From positions 186,001 to 250,000 of the forward strand of contig NZ_JACAIS010000010.1 in NCBI RefSeq assembly GCF_030325625.1: a DNA stretch of 64,000 nucleotides, in the 5' to 3' direction. Under the pieces are notes generated by a model. The model saw only the letters and a program-made list of their open reading frames with translations. It was not told the origin of the DNA and ran no database searches. Of this stretch, positions 43,977 to 53,479 are shown one piece after another. Numbering within the stretch: position 1 is the stretch's first letter; every line of letters begins with the position of its first letter. Source of the DNA: Sphingobacterium sp. N143 (lineage in GTDB: Bacteria; Bacteroidota; Bacteroidia; Sphingobacteriales; Sphingobacteriaceae). The position numbers were made by a program, and so were the translations under genes.

Positions 43977-45470
43977 ATGAAAAAGACAAACTTACTCTTT
44001 ATTATACTCTTGCCGTTGGTCATGCTTTCTTGTTCCAAATGGCTTGATATACAGCCTGAAAGCGAGATCGATAGGTCGGTACTGTTTTCGACGGAAGATG
44101 GCTTCAAGGAAGCGCTGATCGGGATTTACACGCGTTGCGCGAAGGACGACCTTTACGGTAAGGAACTGACCATCGGGACGCCGGAGGTACTGGCCCAGAA
44201 CTATGCGATGACCAGCAACGATGCGCTACGTTATCAGCAGACCCTGCTGTTTAAATATACCGACGGTAACTTTATCACGCGGAAAGATAATATCTGGAAG
44301 GGGCTCTACAACGGAATTGTCAATGCCAATTTGATCCTGGCTGAGATTGACGGAAGAAAACAGCTGTTCAGGGCAAACAATTATGCATTGATCAAGGGTG
44401 AGGCTCTGGCTTTGCGTGCTTATTTGCATTTTGATGCACTGCGGCTCTTTGGCCCCGCTCCGGCAGTCAATGCAAAGGCAGAGGCGATACCGTATGTCAC
44501 GTCTTATTCGAACAAAACGACCAAGTTGTCGACAGTGTCGCAGGTACTGGATTCGGTGGTCCGTGACCTGGAGCAGGCGAAAGAATTGCTCACGGTGGAC
44601 CCGATCCGTCTGAAATCCTATATCATTGGATATCCGACCGTGGATGATACCTTGAAAAATTCGGAACTTCATGACAAGAGCCTTTTTTTGCAGAACAGGC
44701 GGCATAGACTCAACTATTATGCAGTGTGTGGTCTACTGGCCCGCACCTACCTATATAGCGGCGACAAGGCAAAAGCCCTGGCCAATGCCCGGGAGGTTAT
44801 TGATGCCAATAAGTTTCCCTGGACCAATGCTACCGACTTCCTGGCGGTGGATGCCAACAAAAAGGACCGTATCCTGTATAAAGAACTATTGTTTGCCTGG
44901 TACATTCCGGCCATGAACAACACCTATAATAACGAGTGGTTTCTGGAAAGCAATAGCGCGATGTATCTAGATCAGGATGAAGCGCAGGCCATTTACGAAG
45001 TGGCGGGAGCAGGTGGGGGAGATATGCGCTATACCCAGTGGTTCGGTAGCGTCAGTGTGGGGAACTCCTATATTTCGACCATACTCAAATATCGACGTAA
45101 CACGCTGGGGGATAGTTTCGCTGCCAATTTGCACTATCTGGTAGCTCCCGCAATCCGGCTGAGCGAAATCTATTATATCGCTGCGGAATGCAGCTACCAA
45201 AGCGGGCCAGCGCAGGCGGCAGCTTATTTGGACCAGGTGCGTGAACATCGTGGAATCGGACAGAAGGTGGATATTTCGACAGCTGCAAAGCTGCGGAGCG
45301 AACTCCTGAAGGAATACAGAAAAGAGATGTATGCTGAGGGGCAGCTCTTTTATGCCTATAAACGGCTGAATGCGCCGATCACTGGGCAGCAGGGCACGAG
45401 CATCCCAGCCAGCCAGCAAATCTATGTCTGGCCCTTGCCCGACGACGAGATAATTTATGGACAACGCTAA
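43977..45470 (+). CDS. SusD/RagB-type surface lipoprotein
   Basis: 497 residues, usual SusD length. Lipobox cysteine in 'VMLSCSKWLDIQPESEI'. Helical SusD core ('LALRAYLHFDALRLFGPAPA', 'CGLLARTYLYSGDKAKALAN') and C-terminal 'LLKEYRKEMYAEGQLFYAYK' with 'VWPLPDDE'. Pairs with the STN-SusC 12 bases upstream. Confidence 0.94.
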   Translation: MKKTNLLFIILLPLVMLSCSKWLDIQPESEIDRSVLFSTEDGFKEALIGIYTRCAKDDLYGKELTIGTPEVLAQNYAMTSNDALRYQQTLLFKYTDGNFITRKDNIWKGLYNGIVNANLILAEIDGRKQLFRANNYALIKGEALALRAYLHFDALRLFGPAPAVNAKAEAIPYVTSYSNKTTKLSTVSQVLDSVVRDLEQAKELLTVDPIRLKSYIIGYPTVDDTLKNSELHDKSLFLQNRRHRLNYYAVCGLLARTYLYSGDKAKALANAREVIDANKFPWTNATDFLAVDANKKDRILYKELLFAWYIPAMNNTYNNEWFLESNSAMYLDQDEAQAIYEVAGAGGGDMRYTQWFGSVSVGNSYISTILKYRRNTLGDSFAANLHYLVAPAIRLSEIYYIAAECSYQSGPAQAAAYLDQVREHRGIGQKVDISTAAKLRSELLKEYRKEMYAEGQLFYAYKRLNAPITGQQGTSIPASQQIYVWPLPDDEIIYGQR

Positions 45471-45481
45471 ATAGTGACCAC

Positions 45482-46288
45482 ATGAAAAAGAATACATTTA
45501 TAGGCCTGATACTGCCACTGCTGTTGCTGTGCGCCTGTAAAAAGGCAAGCTTGACCACCTATGACAGGAACGCAAATATTTATTTTGACCTTACTGGGGC
45601 TGAGCGCGATAGTATGGTGTACACTTTTGCATATGATATGACAAAGGCTGTAGACACGATTTTGATCCCAGTGAAAGTCATGGGGTACCGGGGGCAATTG
45701 CTACGCCACTACAGCGCTTTTGTCGAGAAAGATTCTTCGACGGCGCGCAGCAATGTACATTATGATGAACTGAAGTCGGAATATCCCATTGAGGCAGAGG
45801 CCGGCCATGCCTTCCTGCCGTTGATCGTCCATAATATCAGTGAGCTGGAAAAGCAGTCGGTATCGCTGATCGTCAAGCTTCGGGCTTCCGATGATTTTGG
45901 TGTCGAAAACCCACAGCTGGTACGGGCGCGGATCATCATTTCGGCACAACTGGAACAGCCGGCATGGTGGACCATGTGGCTTGACAATTATTCCAGGGTG
46001 AAGCATCAGCTGTTTTTGATTGTCACGGAACAGCGTTCGCTTTCCATGGTGGGACTTGATGCGCCAAAAAACCTGTATTTTGCCAACCTACTGCTGATGA
46101 TGCTCAACGATCCGTTTAAATGGGTAAAAGACCATCCAGAGAAAAATTATGTACTGCGCAGCAGCGACAACGGACAGACATACCTGTTTTACCATGTGGA
46201 CAATCCCAACCGGACGATCTTATTGCGGAAAAATACTGCGTCAGGCAAGTACTACTTTATTGATGAAAATGGAAAGGAGGTACGCTAG
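45482..46288 (+). CDS. DUF4843 lipoprotein
   Basis: 268 residues with a lipobox cysteine ('LLLLCACKKASLTTYDRNAN') followed by the DUF4843 pattern 'IYFDLTGAERDSMVYTFAYD' and 'IPVKVMGYRGQLLRHYSAFV'. DUF4843 genes usually follow SusCD pairs of this ECF-controlled kind. Probably a surface-exposed accessory binding protein; ligand unknown. The next gene begins directly after its stop codon with no spacer. Confidence 0.88.
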   Translation: MKKNTFIGLILPLLLLCACKKASLTTYDRNANIYFDLTGAERDSMVYTFAYDMTKAVDTILIPVKVMGYRGQLLRHYSAFVEKDSSTARSNVHYDELKSEYPIEAEAGHAFLPLIVHNISELEKQSVSLIVKLRASDDFGVENPQLVRARIIISAQLEQPAWWTMWLDNYSRVKHQLFLIVTEQRSLSMVGLDAPKNLYFANLLLMMLNDPFKWVKDHPEKNYVLRSSDNGQTYLFYHVDNPNRTILLRKNTASGKYYFIDENGKEVR

Positions 46289-47713
46289 ATGAAGGGAATA
46301 TATGCTATTTTTTGTGTATGGCTGGCTGTGTTGGCTGGCTGTTATGAGGACAAGGGCAATTATGTGATCGATATACCCGCTGCGCCGGTAGTGGCCGGTT
46401 TGGATACCTTATATGAGGCATCCGTAGGTGACAGCCTGATCATTGCCCCCAGAATCACGGGCATCGATCCAGCTAGCCTGCAATGCCATTGGCGTATCGA
46501 TGTGCCTGAGGCGGTTGTGCCCGAAGCCAACCATTATGACGGTCCTGCCTTACGAATCGTATTTGGCCTGCAGGCCAAACGGTATACTGCCCGGCTTACT
46601 TTGACGAATACCGCCAACGGGATGAAGTATTTCTATAATTTCAAAATACAGGGAAAGACCGCATTTTCACAGGGATCGTTGGTGCTTTCGGTCCAGAACG
46701 GGGTCAGTATGCTCTCATTTATCAAACCCGACAATACCGTACAGCCGAATATTTATGAAGCTATCAACGGTGAACAATTGCCCGCAGAACCTTTACATAT
46801 CCATTACTTAAAAAATCAGTATACAAGCAATACGCCTTTAGGATACTGGATCATTTCAAGGCAGGCGGGTGTACGGATCGATGTCAACGATCTGGTCAAA
46901 GAGACGCTTAAACCCGGCACCTTGCATGACAATTTTTTCCTGGCACCAAGCACGATCCAGGTGGGTAGTCTGCAGGCTCATCCCCAAGGTGTCCTTATGG
47001 GCGTGATCAATGGTAAATTTTATGGCGGTACGACCACCACATGGGATCAATCCAACACGTATGGGATGTTTGGAACCTATGCGGACGGCGACTATGAGCT
47101 GTCGCCCGAATTTGTGCTGACAGCGGTGGACGACAATTTTAGTGTGATTGCATTCGAGAAAAATAAAAAGCAATTTGTCCGCATCAATATCTATGGTAGC
47201 CCCATGTATTTCGGTACGCAATACAGTGCAGCACATACGGAGGTTTTTGACCCGCTCGATGTGGGAATGGAGCTCGTCAAAATGCTGCAGATCAACAATA
47301 CGGATACCTACGCCTATGTCAGGGATACAGCGGGAAAAATTTATGAGCTGAAGTTCAACGCAAACTTTAATGGTCCGTTTTTGATTACGGCAGGGCACAA
47401 AAGGCCGTTTATACATCCGGAATGGATCAAGGAGGAGACCAGGATGCTGGCGGCCCGCAATGGCTATATCTATGTGGCCCATAGAAACCAAATATTTCGT
47501 TATAACCCTCTGAATCAGCAGGTCGACCTGCTGAAAACGGAGATGCAATCCGATATCAGTCTCTTAAAGCTGGAGGATGATCAAAATACGCTGATTGCAG
47601 GGGCAGCCGGCTCCCTTTATTACCTGGCGATCCAGGTGGGCAAAAATGGGGAGCTCATCAAAAAAATTGACGGTATCCCGGGTAATCCTGTGGATATGAC
47701 CTGGCGGAAATAA
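46289..47713 (+). CDS. PKD-like family lipoprotein
   Basis: 474 residues. Lipobox cysteine in 'AVLAGCYEDKGNYVIDIP'. An Ig/PKD-like beta domain covers about 30-125 ('VGDSLIIAPRITGIDPASLQ'). The rest is beta-rich with propeller-like repeats ('GYIYVAHRNQIFRYNPLNQQ', 'LIAGAAGSLYYLAIQVG'). It resembles the PKD-like lipoproteins found after DUF4843 proteins in Bacteroidetes SusCD loci. Likely a surface-binding subunit of the same complex. Confidence 0.88.
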   Translation: MKGIYAIFCVWLAVLAGCYEDKGNYVIDIPAAPVVAGLDTLYEASVGDSLIIAPRITGIDPASLQCHWRIDVPEAVVPEANHYDGPALRIVFGLQAKRYTARLTLTNTANGMKYFYNFKIQGKTAFSQGSLVLSVQNGVSMLSFIKPDNTVQPNIYEAINGEQLPAEPLHIHYLKNQYTSNTPLGYWIISRQAGVRIDVNDLVKETLKPGTLHDNFFLAPSTIQVGSLQAHPQGVLMGVINGKFYGGTTTTWDQSNTYGMFGTYADGDYELSPEFVLTAVDDNFSVIAFEKNKKQFVRINIYGSPMYFGTQYSAAHTEVFDPLDVGMELVKMLQINNTDTYAYVRDTAGKIYELKFNANFNGPFLITAGHKRPFIHPEWIKEETRMLAARNGYIYVAHRNQIFRYNPLNQQVDLLKTEMQSDISLLKLEDDQNTLIAGAAGSLYYLAIQVGKNGELIKKIDGIPGNPVDMTWRK

Positions 47714-47748
47714 ACCAATACAGAAATCAAATTAAATAATTAAAGGAC

Positions 47749-48891
47749 ATGAACAATTTAAAAATAATGGCATGCGTGCTGGCTTTGCTGCCAGCTGTAT
47801 CTTTTGGGCAGGAAAGTGGCTTTCAGATCAGCGGTACTGCACCGAAGGTCTTCAATGGAAAAAAGGTATATCTGGATTATACAAAAGACGGTTTTCCGGC
47901 ATCTGACTCTGTTGCTATTGCCGATGGCAAATTTAGCTTTACAGGGGCAGTGGAAGAACCAACCTATTCACGTATGGTCTTTGATCCGGATGGAAAAGGC
48001 AAAATGCTTGCCCAGAATATCGGTGATCGTCTCTATTTCTATCTGGGCAATGAGCATTATACCATTGGAATCAGGGATTCGCTGAGAACGGCTTCCATAA
48101 AAGGATCGCCATTGCACAATGCTTATGTTGCTTATCTGAATGAAATTGGAGGTGGCTTTATGGATATCATCGATGCGGGTAACAAAGCTTTTGCTGCGGT
48201 AGACAAAGATGCTCCGGATGCGGAGGCGCAATACAAAGCGATCCATGAAAAATTCGAAGCGAAATTTGAGGATCGCCGTGTCAAAGAGCTGGCTTTTGCA
48301 AAAAACAATCCGAATTCGATCTTTGCGGTAGATGCCTTGATCGATGCAGCCAACAAGCGTAAGCTCAGCGAGATCGAGCCTGTGTTTCGGAAGTTGTCCA
48401 AAGAGGTTCGTCAACTGAGCACTGCCCGTCAGTTGGAGGCACGCTTTCTTGCTGAGAAAAGTGTAAAAATTGGCAATAAGGCGCCTGATTTTTCTCAGCC
48501 TGATATCCGGGGGAAAATGGTTAAGGTGTCAGATTTTAAGGGACAATATGTGCTGATCGATTTTTGGGCGAGCTGGTGTAGCCCCTGCCGTGCCGAAAAT
48601 CCGAATCTGCTGAAAGCGTACAACAAATATAAAAGCAAGGGGCTGGAAGTCCTGGCCGTATCGCTGGATGATACCAAGGGTAGGAGCGCTTGGTTAAAGG
48701 CCATCAAAGACGATGGTCTGCCCTGGATACATGTCGCCGACCTTAAAGGCTGGAGCAATGAGGCTGCCGTACTGTATGGCGTACGTGCGGTGCCGCAAAA
48801 TTATCTTGTAGATCCGCAAGGGAATATTGTGGCTTTAAACTTAAGAGGTGAGACTCTGCATCAGGAGCTCGCACGGATCTTTGGAAACTGA
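47749..48891 (+). CDS. TlpA-type thiol-disulfide oxidoreductase with DUF4369 domain
   Basis: 380 residues. Signal peptide ending near 'VSFGQE'; DUF4369-like N-terminal domain (about 25-130, 'GKKVYLDYTKDGFPASDSVA'); helical linker; thioredoxin-fold domain (about 240-380) with the active site WASWCSPCRAENP and the cis-proline loop 'RAVPQNYLVD'. It is a periplasmic thiol reductase or isomerase. It is the last gene of the ECF-controlled unit, 167 bases before the convergent esterase gene. Confidence 0.93.
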   Translation: MNNLKIMACVLALLPAVSFGQESGFQISGTAPKVFNGKKVYLDYTKDGFPASDSVAIADGKFSFTGAVEEPTYSRMVFDPDGKGKMLAQNIGDRLYFYLGNEHYTIGIRDSLRTASIKGSPLHNAYVAYLNEIGGGFMDIIDAGNKAFAAVDKDAPDAEAQYKAIHEKFEAKFEDRRVKELAFAKNNPNSIFAVDALIDAANKRKLSEIEPVFRKLSKEVRQLSTARQLEARFLAEKSVKIGNKAPDFSQPDIRGKMVKVSDFKGQYVLIDFWASWCSPCRAENPNLLKAYNKYKSKGLEVLAVSLDDTKGRSAWLKAIKDDGLPWIHVADLKGWSNEAAVLYGVRAVPQNYLVDPQGNIVALNLRGETLHQELARIFGN

Positions 48892-48957
48892 TGTAGATAA
48901 TTGATGACAGCTATCGGTAGCGTAGGGTGAAACGCGCTAATGATTCGCTATTTGTTA

Positions 48958-48988
48958 ATGGGGTGTCCTTCGTGATCGGGCACCCCAT
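48958..48988 (+). terminator. Hairpin terminator candidate between convergent operons
   Basis: ATGGGGTGTCC (48958-48968), loop of nine bases, GGGCACCCCAT (48978-48988): an 11-bp stem with one G-T pair. It is followed by CGTTGTTCTCTCTT, only moderately T-rich. It sits 67 bases after the TlpA stop and serves the junction of two converging transcripts. Confidence 0.6.
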
Positions 48989-49058
48989 CGTTGTTCTCTC
49001 TTCCGTTGCTCATACTTTTCGGATCCTATTCATCTTGAGCGCCAGTTTCATGAGGGTA

Positions 49059-49907
49059 TTATTTCTTCAGGATTTTCAGCATCTGCCCGGCATAGTTTTT
49101 TCCGAGCTGCCGGTATCCTGCAGGACTGAAGTGCAATCCATCACCAATTCCCCTACATCCCGCAGAGGAGATGATATGTGCAGTGGGTAAGGTACTGGGC
49201 AATGTTCGGATTATGCTGTTCATACTAGCACATTTGCCGCCTTCTTCAGCAGAGAGAAGTTCTCCAGCTAGGAGGGGAACGTTCTCCGCTCTTAAATTGA
49301 GGTCCTTCAATAGCTGCTGGTATACTTTTTTTACCTTCCGTGGCCAGTCGCTGTCCCCGGTATTAGATTCACCCTGATGGAGCAAAATTCCTTTGATCAC
49401 GCCTTTCTGCTGCGCAATCCGAGCCAGTTCTACCAGCTTTTTGTAGGGATCGTTATCATAAGCGGCGAGCATGGACTTCATCCAGTGAGGAGCTCGCTGC
49501 ACATAACGTTGGGTGCTATCCTGATCAAACAACTGGATATGGCAGCCTCCCACCGCAATATTGAGCACGCCGACTTCGATATCGGCAGGCAGGTTTTCGA
49601 CCAGCGTCCTCCCAAAGTAGTCTGCCGGCGTAAGGCCCGTTTGGCACCGGGTGATCGGAGGCTGAGCTGGATACCATTCACCAGCACGGCGACCCGACTC
49701 TGGACAATCCACAGCCTGTAAGGCATAGAAACGTTCGACGGCCGAGGTATCTTGTGGTTCAAAACGGCCATGCCCTTCCATGTTGGACTGACCAAAACAC
49801 AGGTAAATATGAAAATCTTTGTTTTGCGCCAGAGCAGCTATGCTCGATAGGCCGGCAATTAGCGTCAGGATCAGAGATTGTATCAGATGTTTATATTGCA
49901 TAGTCAT
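49059..49907 (-). CDS. CE6-type acetyl xylan esterase (SGNH/SASA family)
   Basis: The frame reaches 49916 through a TTG, but the first ATG is at 49907 (another at 49901), giving 282 residues with a signal peptide ending near 'AALAQ'. Motifs: nucleophile Ser in 'YLCFGQSNMEGHGRF', 'VLNIAVGGCHIQLFDQD', 'GILLHQGESNTGDSDWPRKV' and the His of 'GDGLHFSPAGYRQLGKNYAG'. This fits CE6, which deacetylates xylan. It is the last gene of the Xus operon and separated from the GH5 gene by a stem-loop. Confidence 0.92.
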   Translation of the reverse strand: MTMQYKHLIQSLILTLIAGLSSIAALAQNKDFHIYLCFGQSNMEGHGRFEPQDTSAVERFYALQAVDCPESGRRAGEWYPAQPPITRCQTGLTPADYFGRTLVENLPADIEVGVLNIAVGGCHIQLFDQDSTQRYVQRAPHWMKSMLAAYDNDPYKKLVELARIAQQKGVIKGILLHQGESNTGDSDWPRKVKKVYQQLLKDLNLRAENVPLLAGELLSAEEGGKCASMNSIIRTLPSTLPTAHIISSAGCRGIGDGLHFSPAGYRQLGKNYAGQMLKILKK

Positions 49908-49921
49908 AATATACAAAGTAT

Positions 49922-49948
49922 TTCGCGATAGGTGGAACCTACCGCGAA
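49922..49948. promoter_or_regulatory. Stable stem-loop between GH5 and esterase genes
   Basis: TTCGCGATAGGT (49922-49933), loop GGA, ACCTACCGCGAA (49937-49948): a 12-bp stem with one wobble pair. On the transcribed minus strand no T-run follows it, so it is not a standard terminator. It lies 15 bases upstream of the esterase start and may set differential stability or translation of the last cistron. Confidence 0.6.
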
Positions 49949-50013
49949 AAAAGTGTAAGGGATTTGGGGAAAAAGTTAAATATCAAATTGTCTGCTGCAT
50001 ATAGCATACAGCC

Positions 50014-51744
50014 TTAGTTCATCGCTAAAAATTTGAATTTGAACAACTGACAGGAGGTACCATAATAATCCCAGAGATGCAGGGCCGAATTGCCGTCCAT
50101 CACGCAGCTGGGGATATCCCATCCGCAGGTGCCATCGACTTTGGACAGGATTTTATAGTAGCCATTAGCTACAGGTATCACCTGCCAGGCCTGGGCATCG
50201 TTGCCATAATTCTGCCAAAGACGGATTGCGGTACCCAAGGCGTTGCTGCCGCTTTCCAGGTCGATGCAACGGCCGGAGGCGCTGGCTTTGGACACAAACC
50301 GCCAGTAGCCATTGCCCGCATTGATGGCGACCCATTGCTGGGCTGTAGCGCCGTTTCTGGTCCATGGCCTGAGGACAGCGCCATTGGCGTCTTCACCGAA
50401 TTTTAAATCCAGGACTTTGCTGGCGTCGGTCTGAAACTCGATCTCATAAATGCCATTGTTGACCAGTCCCGTGACGGTGCAGTTGGAAATGGGATAGTTG
50501 GACGCGGCGTATTGCTGAAACCACTGTTTGACAGGTGCCGCACAGGCCTCCCAGTCGTTGTTGTAGGCCGTACCTGCATTGGGGTCACCTTTATGGATCA
50601 GATTGTCAGGTGCGAGTACATTCCAGCTCACGTTGCCGGATTGATCTACGATATATTTGAGGTTTGCACCGAAACCATTGCCACCAGCCGTACCTGTGTT
50701 GCCGATACCGAAGGTGCCGTACCCCTGTGGAGCCCAGTCGGTCTCGGTAATGGCTATAGGCGCAATATCAGCAATTGGTTTGACATTGGTATTCCAGGCA
50801 TTCTGGAAGGACTGATAGTTGTTGACCCCACCCCAGTAGCCGGGATAGATATGGACCGCGTAGCCGATATTGCCGCCCGTGATCGGATGGTTGACATAGC
50901 CTTGGTAATGTGACTGCCATCCGGTACCCGGAACCCAGCAGACGTTATTTGCACCATTGCTACGGATGATATTGACCAACGGCTGAAAGAAATTTTTGAG
51001 TGCCGCAAAATGCTCGTTGCCCGTCGTGCCCCAGACACCATTGGTACCCAGTATTTCTACCGGTTCGTTAGCCAGTTCGAACATCACATTGTCGGCATTT
51101 TTCAGCCCGGGATGTTGTGATAAAAAGGTCCATACGGTCTTAAGATAGCTGTGGTAAGCATCATTGACGGCGATGCGGTGTGGACATACACCGGGAGGCC
51201 TTAGGATAACGTACATACCCCGGCTGCGGGCGTGATTGATCAACGGAACAATGACCTGGTCGGTATAGGTAACCAGACGGTTGTAATTGAATCGTGATAT
51301 GTCGTTTTCGGGAATCGGAGCCCCGGGATCATTGGTCCAGTAGGGGTCGATATGGAGACGGATATAGTTCAGGTACCAGCCGTCAGCGGCACTGCTAAGC
51401 TTGTCCATCACTGCTTTGTTGTAATTGAGTGCACCCTGTACATTGTAATTATCCCAGGTACAATAGCCCGAATTGGCTCCGTATTGACAGCCATTGAACC
51501 AAGGACTGGGGGTAATGGCAACACCGTGCAGGACAACATTGTTGCCGCAGGGGTCTTTGAGGTGCTTGCCGCCCACATGCAGCGTCGGTGTAGGTCGGGG
51601 CCAGGTAGTCACTGCCTGCGCGGATACATTCGCTTTAAGGCTTTTGCTGGACTCTTCGGGTAATATCTTCTCGTCCAGTTTCGAGCAACCCAAGATCAAA
51701 CTGAGCAAGAACACCAGTAGTAAGGTTGTTTTGTTTGTTCTCAT
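50014..51744 (-). CDS. GH5-family endo-glycanase lipoprotein with ricin-type lectin domain
   Basis: 576 residues. Lipoprotein signal with cysteine in 'LLSLILGCSKLDEKIL'. GH5 TIM barrel about 55-425, with acid/base E227 in 'MFELANEPVE' and nucleophile E334 in 'AITETDWAPQ'. C-terminal ricin-B/CBM13-like trefoil (about 437-576) shows three repeats, 'GNGYWRFVSKASAS', 'ANGYYKILSKVDG' and related Q-x-W units ('AQQWVAI', 'AQAWQVI'). Subfamily is not certain; xylanase, mannanase or glucanase remain possible. It is 27 bases from the GH10 gene and is probably surface-displayed. Confidence 0.92.
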   Translation of the reverse strand: MRTNKTTLLLVFLLSLILGCSKLDEKILPEESSKSLKANVSAQAVTTWPRPTPTLHVGGKHLKDPCGNNVVLHGVAITPSPWFNGCQYGANSGYCTWDNYNVQGALNYNKAVMDKLSSAADGWYLNYIRLHIDPYWTNDPGAPIPENDISRFNYNRLVTYTDQVIVPLINHARSRGMYVILRPPGVCPHRIAVNDAYHSYLKTVWTFLSQHPGLKNADNVMFELANEPVEILGTNGVWGTTGNEHFAALKNFFQPLVNIIRSNGANNVCWVPGTGWQSHYQGYVNHPITGGNIGYAVHIYPGYWGGVNNYQSFQNAWNTNVKPIADIAPIAITETDWAPQGYGTFGIGNTGTAGGNGFGANLKYIVDQSGNVSWNVLAPDNLIHKGDPNAGTAYNNDWEACAAPVKQWFQQYAASNYPISNCTVTGLVNNGIYEIEFQTDASKVLDLKFGEDANGAVLRPWTRNGATAQQWVAINAGNGYWRFVSKASASGRCIDLESGSNALGTAIRLWQNYGNDAQAWQVIPVANGYYKILSKVDGTCGWDIPSCVMDGNSALHLWDYYGTSCQLFKFKFLAMN

Positions 51745-51771
51745 AATTTATCATTTAATTTAGTGAATGGA

Positions 51772-53457
51772 TTATTTTTTGTTCATCAATGCTTCGGCCA
51801 TTCCTTGATAAGCAGGCTTGCGGACAAATGCTTCGGTCCATAGGCCAATTGGTTCACCGCGCCGCCAGAACGAATTGTCCTGATCAGGGCTGTCCAGCGG
51901 ACTCCAGATGGTGATTCCGTACTGTTGTTTTTTTGGAATGAGCTCCAAGTATTTTTCAACGACAAACTTATACAGCTCAGCTTGTTTCTGATACATTTCG
52001 GCCGTGGCATTGGCGGTCTTGATGCCGTTGCCGAGGCCAATATCCAGTTCCGAAACCTTGATCAGTTTGCCGGTGGCAGCCAATAGATTAAACATATGGA
52101 TAATATTATCCTTGCTGGTGTTGATATCGATGTGCATCTGGGTGCCAATCCCATCGACTTTGGCGCCTTTACTTTCAATATAGTTAACATAGGCGATCAG
52201 GCCTTTACACTTGTCTCCACTACCTTCGAGTCCGTAATCGTTGATAAATAAGAGATCATCGGGATTTCCATACTTACGGGCCAGCTGAAAGGCTTTCACC
52301 GCATAATCCTTCCCCAGGTAATCCTGCCAGTAAAATTCATCGGCTGCTAACTCTGTTTTTCCGATACCCGTTTTTAAGGCATATTGATCGGGCCAGTCAG
52401 ACATAGGTTCATTGACTACATCCCAAGCTTTAACGTACCCTTTGGTTTTTTCTAACATGCCTGCAATAAATGTGTCGAGGGCCTCGAGTAAAATAGCTTC
52501 TTTCTCGGCGGGTGTTTTTTCGATGATACGGTCTCCGGGGCTACCATATCCCTCACCGTCTGCGGATAGACCTCTGGTAGAATTGTTGCCCCATCCGGTC
52601 CATCCATCTGCATTGGTTTCAAAGTCACCGTTGGAAATAAGATTAACTGAACTTCCGGATTTTGTCAAGATCACTTTATCGATAAAAATAGTGCCGTCAT
52701 ATTGCCCAAAGTTGATAATGAATCGATTGCGTTCTGCGGTGGCTGTCACTTTGAGCTCATAGGCTTGGTAATGGGTTGTCAAGGCGAGTGTGCCCATGTT
52801 ATTTCCTGTGTAATTACTGGAGGTCTGAAGGTCTATCCCGATATTTCCTGTCTTACTGCCACGGGCCATGATCTTAAGTATATATTCACTACCGACTTCG
52901 GTTGGTTTAATATCATATGCGGTCTGTGCTTCCCATGCATTCACTACCGAAGGGTTGCTCATCTTTAGTGCATGTCCGGCAAGGGCAGGCCCTCCGGGGC
53001 CGGGAATGACAATGGGTGCGATCAGCTTATTCAGGTAGGCAGCATTTTGTCCTGAATGCCAGCATAAGGTGTGGCCATAAATTGCCATATTGTTTTCCTT
53101 TGCGGCGGTAATCAACTGTTCGACACGTGCCAGGTTAAGCGTTCCATCTGCCGTCACAATAGCACTATGTTTCATTTCATAACCCATCACCATTTCGTCA
53201 AAATTACGGTTGGCGAGTCTGTACATTACCCCTTTGTTAAAATAGTCATTCATATTGAGTGCCACCCCGAGCTTAAACGCTGGATTTGCCTGTCGGTTCA
53301 AATAGCTTTTCAGTGGATGATAGGAATCGATATCCTCCTGCGCCAGCACTTGTGCAGGTTTCTCCACCATATATTCCAGGGGCTTGTACTTGGAACAGGA
53401 ACTCCAGACGCTGCCGAATGAAAGCAGGATGGCAATCGTTTTATTCAATGGTTTCAT
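51772..53457 (-). CDS. GH10 xylanase lipoprotein with CBM inserted in the catalytic barrel (Xyn10C-like)
   Basis: From the ATG at 53457 (561 residues; the open frame's first codon is 7 codons upstream). Lipobox cysteine in 'FGSVWSSCSKYKPLE'. GH10 starts with 'PAFKLGVALNMNDYFNKGVM' and runs to 'IYGHTLCWHS'; a ~170-residue beta-sandwich (about 143-318) interrupts it; GH10 resumes with 'GYVKAWDVVNEPMSDWP' (acid/base E350) and 'VSELDIGLGN' (nucleophile E470). The CBM inside GH10 is the known layout of Xyn10C in Bacteroidetes xylan loci. The lipid anchor suggests surface action next to the Xus transporters. Confidence 0.93.
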   Translation of the reverse strand: MKPLNKTIAILLSFGSVWSSCSKYKPLEYMVEKPAQVLAQEDIDSYHPLKSYLNRQANPAFKLGVALNMNDYFNKGVMYRLANRNFDEMVMGYEMKHSAIVTADGTLNLARVEQLITAAKENNMAIYGHTLCWHSGQNAAYLNKLIAPIVIPGPGGPALAGHALKMSNPSVVNAWEAQTAYDIKPTEVGSEYILKIMARGSKTGNIGIDLQTSSNYTGNNMGTLALTTHYQAYELKVTATAERNRFIINFGQYDGTIFIDKVILTKSGSSVNLISNGDFETNADGWTGWGNNSTRGLSADGEGYGSPGDRIIEKTPAEKEAILLEALDTFIAGMLEKTKGYVKAWDVVNEPMSDWPDQYALKTGIGKTELAADEFYWQDYLGKDYAVKAFQLARKYGNPDDLLFINDYGLEGSGDKCKGLIAYVNYIESKGAKVDGIGTQMHIDINTSKDNIIHMFNLLAATGKLIKVSELDIGLGNGIKTANATAEMYQKQAELYKFVVEKYLELIPKKQQYGITIWSPLDSPDQDNSFWRRGEPIGLWTEAFVRKPAYQGMAEALMNKK

Positions 53458-53479
53458 CGTTGTTCTTTTTGGATACATA

